Below are positions 24,534 to 32,259 of a DNA stretch of 35,112 nt, one piece after another. Position numbers and translations under genes: made by a program. Each line of letters opens with the position of its first letter. Position 1 is the stretch's first letter. Under the pieces are notes generated by a model. It had not been told where the DNA came from. It saw nothing but the letters and a program-made list of their open reading frames with translations, and did not search any database. Origin of the DNA: Acidobacteriota bacterium (GTDB taxonomy: Bacteria > Acidobacteriota > Vicinamibacteria > Fen-336); contig QHVM01000024.1 in the NCBI GenBank assembly GCA_003223555.1, positions 2,686-37,797 of the forward strand. The letters run 5' to 3'.

Positions 24534-26702
24534 TCACTTCGCGAGCGGATCCGGCCGAAGCTGGAAATGCAGGACCTTGCTCGTCGTGCCCTTGCCGCCC
24601 TCCATGTGGAAGGGCGCGCGGGTGCTGACGGTCGACCATAGTCCCCGTCCCTTCCAGCCGCCGCTCGGATCGTCGATCCGGCCGTCCATCCATTTCGTGT
24701 AGAAGCCCAGGGGGTACGGGACCCGGAGCACGATCCACTTGCCGTCCTTGAGGGCGAGGAGCCCCTCGGAGGCGTTGCCGGTATCGATCGGCACGTTCCG
24801 GCCGAGCCCCAGCGTGTCGAACTGATCCACCCACGTGTAGTAGCTGCTCTCGGCGCTCCCCGGATCCGTCACGCCCGTGAGCTGCGGCAGCGGCTCGGGA
24901 TAGAACGTCCAGCCCTCGGGGCAGTGCTGGCCGGTCGCGGTCGGCCCGTTGAGCGGCCCCGTGCACTTGCGGCGGTCGAAGCTGGCGAGATGCCCGCTGG
25001 CGAGGGCGGCCCAGACGACACCGTCGCGGTCGACGTCCATGCCCCGCGGCGAGAACCCCTGGACGGGCGCCTTGGGGTTGTCGAACGGCAGCTCGTAGAC
25101 CTCGGCCAGCGCGGTCTCGGGCGGGTTCGCTCCTGGGTTCAGCCGGACGACCGCGCCCGGGAATCCCAGCACCGATCCCCAGACCGAGCCGTCCGGGGCC
25201 GGGGAGACGGAATAGAAGGCGCCGCCGAAGCGCTTGTCCTTGGTCGGATCGAGCGGCTGGTCCGGCTCCACGTAGGCGTCCCGCTTGCCGTTGCCGTTGG
25301 TGTCCATGACCAGCGCGGTCCAGCCCTGAGACTTCACCTCGTCGCCCGTCTCGTCGAACATCTTCGTGTTCAGCCAGCCGACCACCTGGCCGCCGCCGCT
25401 CGTCCACAGCGTGTGGTTGGCGTCCTCGGCGAACATCAGGTGATGCGTCGCGAAGCACGTGCCGATGTGGATCAGCTTCCCGGTCGCGGGGTCGTACACG
25501 GCCAGGTGCCGGCTGGCTCTCTTGATCGGGAACAGCTTCGCCGAAGGATGGCTCGATCCCTCCTTGCAGACGTCCGGGTTGTCCGGTGGGCGCACGGCGG
25601 AGGTGATCCACACGCGCCCCCGGTCGTCGAGCATCGGGTTGTGGACGTTGTTCCGGCTGGTCCACAGGACCTCGTTGCCCCAGTAGGGCGAGGACTGCGG
25701 CATGTCCGGTCCCGAGGCCGGGGGAGTGCTCGGGTCCCGGACGGTCAACGGGACCCGGCTCGCCTGGTGGTGGACCGGATCCAGCACCGGGAGGTAATCG
25801 GCGCTCAGCTCCAGCGCTCCGTAGATCGGCCCGTTGGCGTTGACGCGGGGATTGCGCCGGTCGGTCGAGACCTCGTCGTGGAGGTAGGCCTTCGGGTCCG
25901 CCCAGTCCCACTCGGTGATGACGACGTTGCGCTCCACGCCCCGGGGCCGCGGCGGCGCGGGCGGCAGCTGGCCGGCGGCGATGCGATCGGTCCAGTCCGC
26001 GAACATCGCGAAGGCCCGGGGGCCGAGCTGGCTGGCGCCGGCGAACATGCCGTCGCCGGCCTGCCCGGACAGGACGCGGCGCTCCCACGCCGCCCGTGAC
26101 GAGTCGAAATGGCCGAGGGCCGGCGGGATCTCCCGCGTCGCCTTGTTCCCGAGCTGATGGCAGGCCCAGCAGCCGCCCGACTTCAGGTTCCTCACCCACT
26201 GGGCCTGGCTCTTGATGGCCGGCGAGATGCCGCTCGCCGTCGGTGCCGAGCTGCGGAACTCGCTCTTGTCCGGCACCCGCAGCAGGGAGAACCAGTAGCC
26301 GGCGGGGTAGTACTCCGCCGCCGCGCGCGGGTTCGGCGCGGCGACCGCGGTCAGGTCGAGGACCTTGCCGGGCGAGGCCTGGACCTTCGGCGAGTCCACG
26401 AGCCCATAGCCACGCACCCAGACGCTGTAGCTGGCCTTCGGCAGGTCGGGCAGCAGGTAGCGTCCCCGGTCGTCGGTGACCACGATCCGGGCGAACTTCG
26501 TCGGCAGGTCGGTGGTCTCCGCGATCACCCACACGCCCGCCTCGGGTCCGCCGGGGCCGGTCACGACCCCGGCCAGGTCGTCGCCGTCGATGGGGATCGC
26601 TTCGCCCGTGAGCTGACCGGCGCCGGCCCCCGCCAGCGAGGAGAGCAGGCCGATCGCGAGGCCGAGCCGCACGCTGGTCACGGTCGTCATTCCCGTCGTC
26701 AT
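24534..26702 (-). CDS. Secreted protein with CPR domain, one CxxCH haem motif and a beta-propeller
   Basis: The 722-residue protein has a signal peptide (VRLGLAIGLLSSLAGAGAG). A carboxypeptidase-regulatory-like beta-sandwich (about residues 42-118; LAGVVTGPGGPEAGVWVIA, DDRGRYLLPDLP) follows. Next is a segment with a single c-type haem motif CWACH at 178-182, then a long propeller region like streptogramin-lyase/SMP-30 proteins (PMLDDRGRVWITS, HHLMFAEDANHTLWTSGGG, GMDVDRDGVVWAALASGHL). It is probably a periplasmic or extracellular haem protein, but no reaction can be assigned. The ATG at 26702 has GGGAG 7 nt upstream. It lies between the FAD oxidoreductase and the iorBA genes on the same strand, which suggests a redox role. 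Confidence 0.75.
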   Translation of the reverse strand: MTTGMTTVTSVRLGLAIGLLSSLAGAGAGQLTGEAIPIDGDDLAGVVTGPGGPEAGVWVIAETTDLPTKFARIVVTDDRGRYLLPDLPKASYSVWVRGYGLVDSPKVQASPGKVLDLTAVAAPNPRAAAEYYPAGYWFSLLRVPDKSEFRSSAPTASGISPAIKSQAQWVRNLKSGGCWACHQLGNKATREIPPALGHFDSSRAAWERRVLSGQAGDGMFAGASQLGPRAFAMFADWTDRIAAGQLPPAPPRPRGVERNVVITEWDWADPKAYLHDEVSTDRRNPRVNANGPIYGALELSADYLPVLDPVHHQASRVPLTVRDPSTPPASGPDMPQSSPYWGNEVLWTSRNNVHNPMLDDRGRVWITSAVRPPDNPDVCKEGSSHPSAKLFPIKRASRHLAVYDPATGKLIHIGTCFATHHLMFAEDANHTLWTSGGGQVVGWLNTKMFDETGDEVKSQGWTALVMDTNGNGKRDAYVEPDQPLDPTKDKRFGGAFYSVSPAPDGSVWGSVLGFPGAVVRLNPGANPPETALAEVYELPFDNPKAPVQGFSPRGMDVDRDGVVWAALASGHLASFDRRKCTGPLNGPTATGQHCPEGWTFYPEPLPQLTGVTDPGSAESSYYTWVDQFDTLGLGRNVPIDTGNASEGLLALKDGKWIVLRVPYPLGFYTKWMDGRIDDPSGGWKGRGLWSTVSTRAPFHMEGGKGTTSKVLHFQLRPDPLAK

Positions 26703-26750
26703 ACTGTCGCTCCCGTGTGAGGTTCCCCTGATGACGATACCTACAATCCC

Positions 26751-27038
26751 TCAGCCGGTGAGCGCCGCCTTGATTTCGCGCAGCTCCGCCTCGGTGGGGA
26801 CGTCCTCCGGCAGCTCGCGCCGGCAGCGGCCGTACCAGTAGCGGGCGTTGGCGACGTCACCCTCCATGCGGTGCACGACCGCGTGGATCCAGCTCGCCAT
26901 CGGGTCGGTCTCGTGATCCTGGACGATCGCGTGCGCGGCCTGCCAGTCGCCGGCCAGGGCCTGCTCGACGGCATCGAGGAGCTTGGCTTTCAGCGGCCGT
27001 GTCGGATCACGCTCGTTGGTCGGGTTCGGCACGGTCAA
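26751..27038 (-). CDS. Small conserved-looking helical protein of unknown function
   Basis: A 95-residue acidic/helical protein with LLDAVEQALAGDWQAAHAIVQDHE, then ASWIHAVVHRMEGDVANARYWYGRCRRELP. The pattern of paired helices with W, A and G resembles a tetratricopeptide-like hairpin. I know of similar small unannotated proteins in bacteria but cannot assign a function. The TTG at 27038 gives 95 residues. A GTG at 27032 (93 residues) lies 9 nt downstream of a TAGGAT box and fits the leaderless layout better. There is no signal peptide. The 48-bp gap to the CPR/haem gene leaves co-transcription possible. Confidence 0.65.
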   Translation of the reverse strand: MTVPNPTNERDPTRPLKAKLLDAVEQALAGDWQAAHAIVQDHETDPMASWIHAVVHRMEGDVANARYWYGRCRRELPEDVPTEAELREIKAALTG

Positions 27039-27041
27039 ATC

Positions 27042-27070
27042 ATCCTACTATTGCCCTATTGCCGTGACCA
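27042..27070 (-). promoter_or_regulatory. Candidate leaderless promoter of the small helical protein
   Basis: On the minus strand, TGGTCA (27070-27065), a 17-nt spacer and TAGGAT (27047-27042) end 9 nt before the GTG at 27032. Each box matches consensus at four positions. Predicted leader 1-3 nt. Confidence 0.4.
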
Positions 27071-27118
27071 CGGGAAGCCGCCCCGAAGGCCGGTAAGGAT
27101 ACCGCCCGCGTCCGCCGC

Positions 27119-29287
27119 TCAGGCGCTCTTCAGGTCCTGGGCACGGATCGGGAGCCGCCGGATTCGCTTGCCGGTCGCCGCGAAGACCGCATTGGCCACC
27201 GCGGGCCCGATGAGCGCCGTCGCCGGCTCCCCGGTACCGCCCGGCTTCTCGCCGCTGGCCACGAGGTAGATGTCGATCTTCGGCATCTCGTTCATGCGCA
27301 GCATCGGATAGCTGTCGAAGTTGGTCTGCTGCACGCGGCCGTTCTGGAGGGTGATCTCGCCCTTCAGCGCGGCAGTCAAGCCGAAGACGACGCTGCCTTC
27401 GATCTGCGCCTTGACGATGTCCGGGTTCACCATCATGCCCGGATCGACCGCGCACACGACGCGGTGGACCCGGATGCCGCCGTCCCTCGCGACCGAGATC
27501 TCCGCGACCTCCGCCAGATAGCTGTCGTAGCCCGACATCAACGCGATGCCGCGGGAACGCCCGGCGGGGGGCGGCTGCCCCCAGCCCGCGTTCCTGGCCG
27601 CGATGTCGAGCACGTTCCTGAACCGCGGCTCCTTGTCGAGCAGCATGCGGCGGTACTCGTAGGGGTCCTTGCCCGCCGCGGCGGCCAGCTCGTCGATGAA
27701 GCTCTCGTTGGCGAAGGTGTTCGCGGCGTGGCTCACCGAGCGCCAGTAGCCGACCCGCAGCCCGGTATCGTGGATGACGCTGCTCGCCGACAGGTTGGGG
27801 ATGTCGTAGGGGATCACCGCCGCCTCGGTCATGAACGGATCGACCCCCTCCTTGGACACGACCGACGGAAACAGGCGGGACGTGACCGAGGGCGAGGTCG
27901 CCTGGAACTTCATCGCCACCGGCCGTCCCTGGCCGTCGAGCCCGGCGCTCATCTGGTGGTAGCTCATCGGGCGGTAGAAGTCGTGGGTCATGTCGTCCTC
28001 GCGCGTCCACACGAGCTTCACCGGCGCGCCGGCCGCCTTGGAGATCTGCACGGCCTGGACGATGTAATCCACGTCGATGCGGCGCCCGAACCCGCCCCCG
28101 AGGAACGGGGTGTGGAGGCTGACCTTCTCCGCCGGCACGCCCGCGGCCTGGGCGGCCAGGCCCTGCGCCAGCTGCTGGAACTGCGTCGGACCGTAGAGGT
28201 CGCAGCGGTCGACCTTCACGTCGGCGGTGAAGTTCATCGGCTCCATCGTCGCGTGGGCGAGGAAGGGCAGCTCGTAGGCCGCCTCGACCTTCTTCACCGC
28301 GCTGCCCATGGCGGCGTCGGCGTCCCCGACCTTCTTGATGACCGCGCCGGGCCCGGCCGCCGCGGCCTTGATGCCGGCCATGATGTCGCGGTTGTTGAGC
28401 GCGGCGCCCTTGCCCTCGTCCCAGGTGATCTGCAGCGCATCGCGGGCGACCCGGGCCTGCCACCAGCTCTCGGCCACGACCGCGACGCCGTCGTCGATCC
28501 TGACGACGTGGCGGACGCCCGGCATCGACCGGGCCTTGCTGTCGTCGACGCCGGCGGCCTTGCCGCCGATCACCGGGCACTGCGCGAGCGACGCGTACAG
28601 CATTCCCGGCAGCTTCACGTCGATGCCGAACTCCGCGGTGCCGTCGACCTTGGCCGGCGTGTCGAGCCGCTTGATCGGCTTGCCGACGATCTTGAACTCG
28701 CCCGGCGACTTGAGCTTGACGTCCTTCGGCGCGGGGAGGCCGGCCGCCTTCTCGGCCACCTGGCCGTAGGCGAGCTTCCTGCCGCTGGAATGGATCACCA
28801 CGCCGTTCTCGGCCCGGCAGCTCGCCTCGTCGACGCCCCAGGTCTGGGCGGCCGCGCCCACCAGCATCATGCGCGCCTGGGCGCCGGCTTGCCGCAGCTT
28901 CGTCCAGCCGTCGCGAACGCTGGTGCTGCCGCCGGTGATCTGCCCACCCAGCAGCTCGTTGACGTAGACCGCGCCCGGCGGGGCGATCTCGACCTTCACT
29001 GCGTGCGGGTCGACCTCCAGCTCCTCGGCGACGAGCTGCGGCATGGCGGTGTAGACGCCCTGGCCCATCTCGGAGCGGGCGCACACGATGGTGACCGTGT
29101 TGTCGGCGCCGATCTTGACCCAGGCGGTCGGCGCATAGCTGCCGGCGGCGGCTTCGGCCCGCCTCGATGTCCCGGGCAGGTAGAAGCCCAGGACCAGCCC
29201 CCCGCCCACGACCGCGGTCGACTTGATGAAGTCACGGCGGCCCGCGCTGGCCAGGCCCTCTTCGGGGCTCGAGTCGTACGTGCGCAT
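27119..29287 (-). CDS. iorB: Molybdenum hydroxylase large subunit, isoquinoline 1-oxidoreductase beta-like
   Basis: This is the molybdopterin-cytosine-dinucleotide subunit of a xanthine-oxidase-family hydroxylase, of the isoquinoline 1-oxidoreductase branch that also includes membrane-linked aldehyde dehydrogenases. The 722-residue protein begins with a twin-arginine signal (ASAGRRDFIKSTAVVGGGLVLGFYLPG), so it is exported folded. Family motifs include ARSEMGQGVYTAMPQLVAEEL, FLGGGFGRRIDVDY, and GGTGEPATALIGPAVANA with the catalytic Glu near the C-terminus. The start at 29287 is 2 nt after the iorA stop. The natural substrate is unknown; N-heterocycles or aldehydes are typical. No cytochrome subunit of the usual kind is adjacent. 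Confidence 0.9.
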   Translation of the reverse strand: MRTYDSSPEEGLASAGRRDFIKSTAVVGGGLVLGFYLPGTSRRAEAAAGSYAPTAWVKIGADNTVTIVCARSEMGQGVYTAMPQLVAEELEVDPHAVKVEIAPPGAVYVNELLGGQITGGSTSVRDGWTKLRQAGAQARMMLVGAAAQTWGVDEASCRAENGVVIHSSGRKLAYGQVAEKAAGLPAPKDVKLKSPGEFKIVGKPIKRLDTPAKVDGTAEFGIDVKLPGMLYASLAQCPVIGGKAAGVDDSKARSMPGVRHVVRIDDGVAVVAESWWQARVARDALQITWDEGKGAALNNRDIMAGIKAAAAGPGAVIKKVGDADAAMGSAVKKVEAAYELPFLAHATMEPMNFTADVKVDRCDLYGPTQFQQLAQGLAAQAAGVPAEKVSLHTPFLGGGFGRRIDVDYIVQAVQISKAAGAPVKLVWTREDDMTHDFYRPMSYHQMSAGLDGQGRPVAMKFQATSPSVTSRLFPSVVSKEGVDPFMTEAAVIPYDIPNLSASSVIHDTGLRVGYWRSVSHAANTFANESFIDELAAAAGKDPYEYRRMLLDKEPRFRNVLDIAARNAGWGQPPPAGRSRGIALMSGYDSYLAEVAEISVARDGGIRVHRVVCAVDPGMMVNPDIVKAQIEGSVVFGLTAALKGEITLQNGRVQQTNFDSYPMLRMNEMPKIDIYLVASGEKPGGTGEPATALIGPAVANAVFAATGKRIRRLPIRAQDLKSA

Positions 29288-29289
29288 GG

Positions 29290-29751
29290 TTACACCCCCT
29301 CCGCCTTGGCCGCCCGATGGATCGCGGCCCGGATGCGCTCGTAGGTGCCGCACCGGCAGATGTTGCCGCTCATGGCGTCGTCGATGTCGGAGTCGGTAGG
29401 GTTCTTGTTCTTGCCGAGCAGCGCGACCGCGCTCATGATCTGGCCCGACTGGCAGTAGCCGCATTGAGGCACGTCCTCGGCGATCCACGCCTCCTGCACC
29501 GGATGCAGCTTGCCGCCGGCGCCGACGCCTTCGATGGTCGTGATGTTCTTGCCCGCGGCGAGGGAGACCGGCGTCGAGCACGAGCGTATGGGATATCCCT
29601 CGAGATGCACCGTGCAAGCGCCGCACTGGGCGATGCCGCAGCCGTACTTGGTTCCGGTCATGGCCAGCGTATCGCGCAACACCCACAGCAGCGGCGTCTC
29701 CGGCGCCACGTCGACCTGCTGCGGCTTGCCGTTGACACGAATCGTCAGCAT
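29290..29751 (-). CDS. iorA: Molybdenum hydroxylase [2Fe-2S] small subunit, isoquinoline 1-oxidoreductase alpha-like
   Basis: This subunit passes electrons from the molybdenum centre of the IorB partner through two [2Fe-2S] clusters. The 153-residue protein has the plant-ferredoxin-like cluster ligands in [18 protein letters not shown] plus a later Cys (RSCSTP), and the second cluster in [12 protein letters not shown] and [12 protein letters not shown]. Length and motif order are standard. The ATG at 29751 is fixed by GGAGGAG 6 nt upstream. The open frame further 5' has no family similarity. There is no own signal, so it probably travels with IorB through the Tat system. Confidence 0.93.
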   Translation of the reverse strand: MLTIRVNGKPQQVDVAPETPLLWVLRDTLAMTGTKYGCGIAQCGACTVHLEGYPIRSCSTPVSLAAGKNITTIEGVGAGGKLHPVQEAWIAEDVPQCGYCQSGQIMSAVALLGKNKNPTDSDIDDAMSGNICRCGTYERIRAAIHRAAKAEGV

Positions 29752-29863
29752 GGTCGCTCCTCCCCTGGAACCCGGACGTCGAGGTGCGTGACGGCGTCTT
29801 GTCGTTGGTGACGGTAATCTGCTCCGCCGCCCGGGGAAAATCAAGTGCTATCCCGGAGAATGC

Positions 29864-29893
29864 TTGACGCGGCCGCTCGCCGGGCCTGAGAAT
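29864..29893 (+). promoter_or_regulatory. Candidate promoter of the secreted Asp-loop protein
   Basis: TTGACG (29864-29869), an 18-nt spacer and GAGAAT (29888-29893) lie about 70 nt before the GTG at 29964, in the divergent region facing iorA. The leader would be about 64 nt and contain the AGGAGGA ribosome-binding site at 29951-29957. Confidence 0.4.
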
Positions 29894-29963
29894 CTGGCGC
29901 ACAAAGCCAAGAAGTCATCCCTCCACGGACACGATTCCCTCCATTGTGCGAGGAGGAACTGCC

Positions 29964-30728
29964 GTGGCAACCAAGCAAGCCGTCCTGGTCCTGGTCGCGA
30001 CGCTGGCCGCCGGGAGCGCGCTGGCTCAGCAGTCGAACAACGCCGGAGCGGACTTCGGCATCCAGTCGAGCCAGTGCCAGTACACCTTCAGCTCGGGCAG
30101 CGGGCCCACGTTCGTCGCCTACTGTGTCAGCGCCAACGGCACCATGCCGAAGCTCGAATCGCCCCAGGGCGCCGAGCACATCCAGGTCGGCACGGTGTGG
30201 GAGGGCTACGTGGTATGCAGCGGGACGAGTCCACTGGCCTGGGACATCTCGCAGACCGAATCGGGCTTCGGGGACCCGACGGTGGTCTCGGGCCCGACCC
30301 GCAGCGGCGTCAGCATCCGGCGGGCCAGCGCCGAGTTCCAGCTCGACAACACGTACAAGCTGGACAAGAAGGAAAAGGACGTCACGATCACCATGGCGCT
30401 GACCAACATCAGCGGGAGCACGATCTCCGACGTGCGGCTCGCGCGCGTCTACGACCCCGACAACGACAACGACTTCGGCGACGATCTCCAGGACACAAGC
30501 GACCGCGGCATCTGGGCGCGGGACGTCAATGCCGTCACCCTCACCGGAATCACGTTCCCGTTCCCGACGGACACCGCCACCGGCGGCGGCGCGTTTGCCG
30601 AGTGCTCGCCCACCGGCGAGCCCACCCCCACTCTCACCGACAACGGCCTGGCCAACGTGACCTATCGCCTGGGCAACATGGCTCCCGGCCAGAAAAGGAT
30701 CGTGAAGTTCGTCTATCGCGCGGAGTAG
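29964..30728 (+). CDS. Secreted protein of unknown function with an Asp-rich loop
   Basis: The 254-residue protein has a clear signal peptide (MATKQAVLVLVATLAAGSALAQ) and is otherwise rich in Thr, Ser, Gly and Asp with alternating beta-type segments. A striking acidic loop YDPDNDNDFGDDLQ near residue 170 resembles calcium-binding D-x-D-x-D loops. Four cysteines (SSQCQY, VAYCVS, YVVCSG and FAECSP) could form disulfides. I do not recognise the family. The GTG at 29964 is set by AGGAGGA 6 nt upstream. It is divergent from iorA and followed by a strong hairpin. Confidence 0.75.
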   Translation: MATKQAVLVLVATLAAGSALAQQSNNAGADFGIQSSQCQYTFSSGSGPTFVAYCVSANGTMPKLESPQGAEHIQVGTVWEGYVVCSGTSPLAWDISQTESGFGDPTVVSGPTRSGVSIRRASAEFQLDNTYKLDKKEKDVTITMALTNISGSTISDVRLARVYDPDNDNDFGDDLQDTSDRGIWARDVNAVTLTGITFPFPTDTATGGGAFAECSPTGEPTPTLTDNGLANVTYRLGNMAPGQKRIVKFVYRAE

Positions 30729-30765
30729 GCTGAGTCAGGTCTGGTTGCATCGTGGGCGCCAGCCA

Positions 30766-30796
30766 GGCGTCGCGCGCCGTCGACCCGCGCGACGCC
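30766..30796 (+). terminator. Perfect 11-bp hairpin after the secreted protein gene
   Basis: GGCGTCGCGCG (30766-30776) and CGCGCGACGCC (30786-30796) are exact reverse complements around a 9-nt loop, 38 nt past the stop. No T-tract follows, so it is a probable but non-classical terminator. Confidence 0.5.
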
Positions 30797-30871
30797 TCCC
30801 GTGTGGCCCGACGGCAGGCCGGCCTGGCCCGGGGCTCCGGATGCCGCACTTGCGCAGCGAGAGGCTGGCTG

Positions 30872-30901
30872 CCTCCGGTGAACCTTCCTCCGGTGAACCT
30901 T
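30872..30901. repeat. 15-bp tandem duplication
   Basis: CCTCCGGTGAACCTT occurs twice head to tail (30872-30886 and 30887-30901) in the 223-bp gap before the broken glycosyltransferase gene. No motor or binding-site family is recognised. Confidence 0.85.
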
Positions 30902-30951
30902 GACCGATGGCGCTGTGGCCGGTAGGGTCTCAACACGAAACGTCAACGGCT

Positions 30952-32184
30952 ATGGAGCGAGTGTTCGTGCAGACCGCCGGAAAAGGCTCGAAGGCTCTGG
31001 CCGTCCTGATTTCCGTCGCGGCCGCCGCACGGATATCCGCGCCTTCGACTTCAAGGACTACGACGGAGCGCGGACGCCGGTCTACCCGCTGCTTCTCGCG
31101 CTGCTTCCAGGGAATCTCGACGCCATCTGGCTCGTGCAGAGCGTTCTCGGCATTGCCACGTCCGTCCTGCTCTACCTGGTGGTCGCGAGGTGCCCCGGGT
31201 CGGAGCGCATGGGCCTGATCGCGGGGCTGGCGCATGCGTTGTCCTTCAATCACATCGCATTCGAATCGGCCGTGGTGGCCGAGGCCCTGGCCACGTTCCT
31301 GATCGCGCTGGCGGTCTGGCGGGCTCACAGGTTGCAGCTTGGTCCGCTTCGGCGTGGCGAGCCACTGCTGCTCGGGTTGGTCTGCGCCGTGGCGGCGCTG
31401 ACCCGCCCGATGTACGTCGTGCTCGGTCTGGCGGTCGGGCTGTATCTGCTGCGGCTCGACATGCCGCGAAGACTGACGGCGGCGGCCGTGTTCGCCTCCG
31501 CGATGCGCCGCTGGCGATGCTTGAGATAGATGTCGCGCAAGGCCGCGTACTCCGGCGGGGCGCGCGTTCATCGAGCAGGCCCCGCCGGAGTACTCGGCGT
31601 TGCGCGACATCTATCTCAAGCATCGCCAGCGGCGCATCGCGGAGGCGAACACGCACTCGATGACGATCTGGTACGCCCGCGACGAGATGAGACGCGCGAC
31701 CGGGTTGAGCGATGCGGAGCTGTCGCGCCGGCTGGGGAAGATGTCGATCACCATGTTCGCGCGACACCCGGGACTCTACCTGCGCGGGGTCGCGCGGTCA
31801 TGGGTGTTGTTCTGGGCCGTGCCGAAGGATTGGCGGCCGGCGTTTGCGCGCCTCCCGGCGTCGGGGAGCGTTTTGCGGGTGTTGTGGTGGTGTGAGGCTT
31901 GGGTCTTTCGTGTGGCTTACGTGCTGTTCCTGGCCGTTTCCCTGCCGGTCCTGTGGTGCGCCGCGGCCAACCGCCGGCGGCGGCCGAACCCCTGGCTCAC
32001 CGCCGGCTTGATGGTGGCCGCCGTGCTGCTTTCGTCGTGCATTCAAGCGCTCCTCGAGTACGGGGAGAATGCGCGATATGCCTTGCCCACGCAGCCTCTC
32101 GCTACGGCGGCGTTGGTCATGGTGGCTTTCTCGTGGCGGCGGAGGATCGAGTCCCCGTCTCCGGCGCCCAAGATCTCGGGCTAG
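30952..32184 (+). pseudogene. Broken membrane glycosyltransferase-like (PMT/ArnT-like) gene
   Basis: Pieces of one polytopic membrane glycosyltransferase lie in three frames. An N-terminal piece starts at ATG 30952 (MERVFVQTAGKGSKALAVLISVAAAARIS). Then a frame change near 31040 leads to DGARTPVYPLLLALLPG and several transmembrane segments, ending at TAG 31527. Then, in another frame, RAFIEQAPPEYSALRDIYL, KHRQRRIAEAN and more membrane segments run to the stop at 32184. The P-x-YPLLLALL motif followed by helices is typical of GT39/GT83-like proteins. Between the second and third pieces sits a 75-bp inverted duplication, and the expected middle of the protein is missing. T-rich codons around 31860-31930 differ from neighbours and may indicate transfer. 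Assembly error cannot be excluded. Confidence 0.65.
31487..31653. repeat. 75-bp inverted duplication inside the glycosyltransferase pseudogene
   Basis: The left arm 31487-31561 is the reverse complement of the right arm 31579-31653 with two mismatches (31541 versus 31599, and 31546 versus 31594), separated by a 17-bp spacer. The right arm is the sense copy: it encodes APPEYSALRDIYLKHRQRR followed by IAEANT in frame with the downstream coding piece. The left arm is the antisense copy, and its translation stops the upstream piece at 31527. There are no terminal repeats or transposase. It looks like a fold-back or template-switch event, either in the cell or during amplification. Confidence 0.9.
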
Positions 32185-32259
32185 CGGGATCGAAGCGGTC
32201 CTTGGGGAGCCGTTGGCTCTCGGCGCACGGAGCGTTCACGGAAGAAATCGAAACTCCCG

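Noticed and set aside
31487-31653. Insertion sequence or MITE explanation for the inverted repeat
   Set aside because: The right arm is itself coding sequence of the host gene, and there is no target-site duplication or transposase.
31246-31767. 173-residue minus-strand frame across the inverted duplication
   Set aside because: It exists only because the two arms encode mirrored reading frames and has no recognisable domain.
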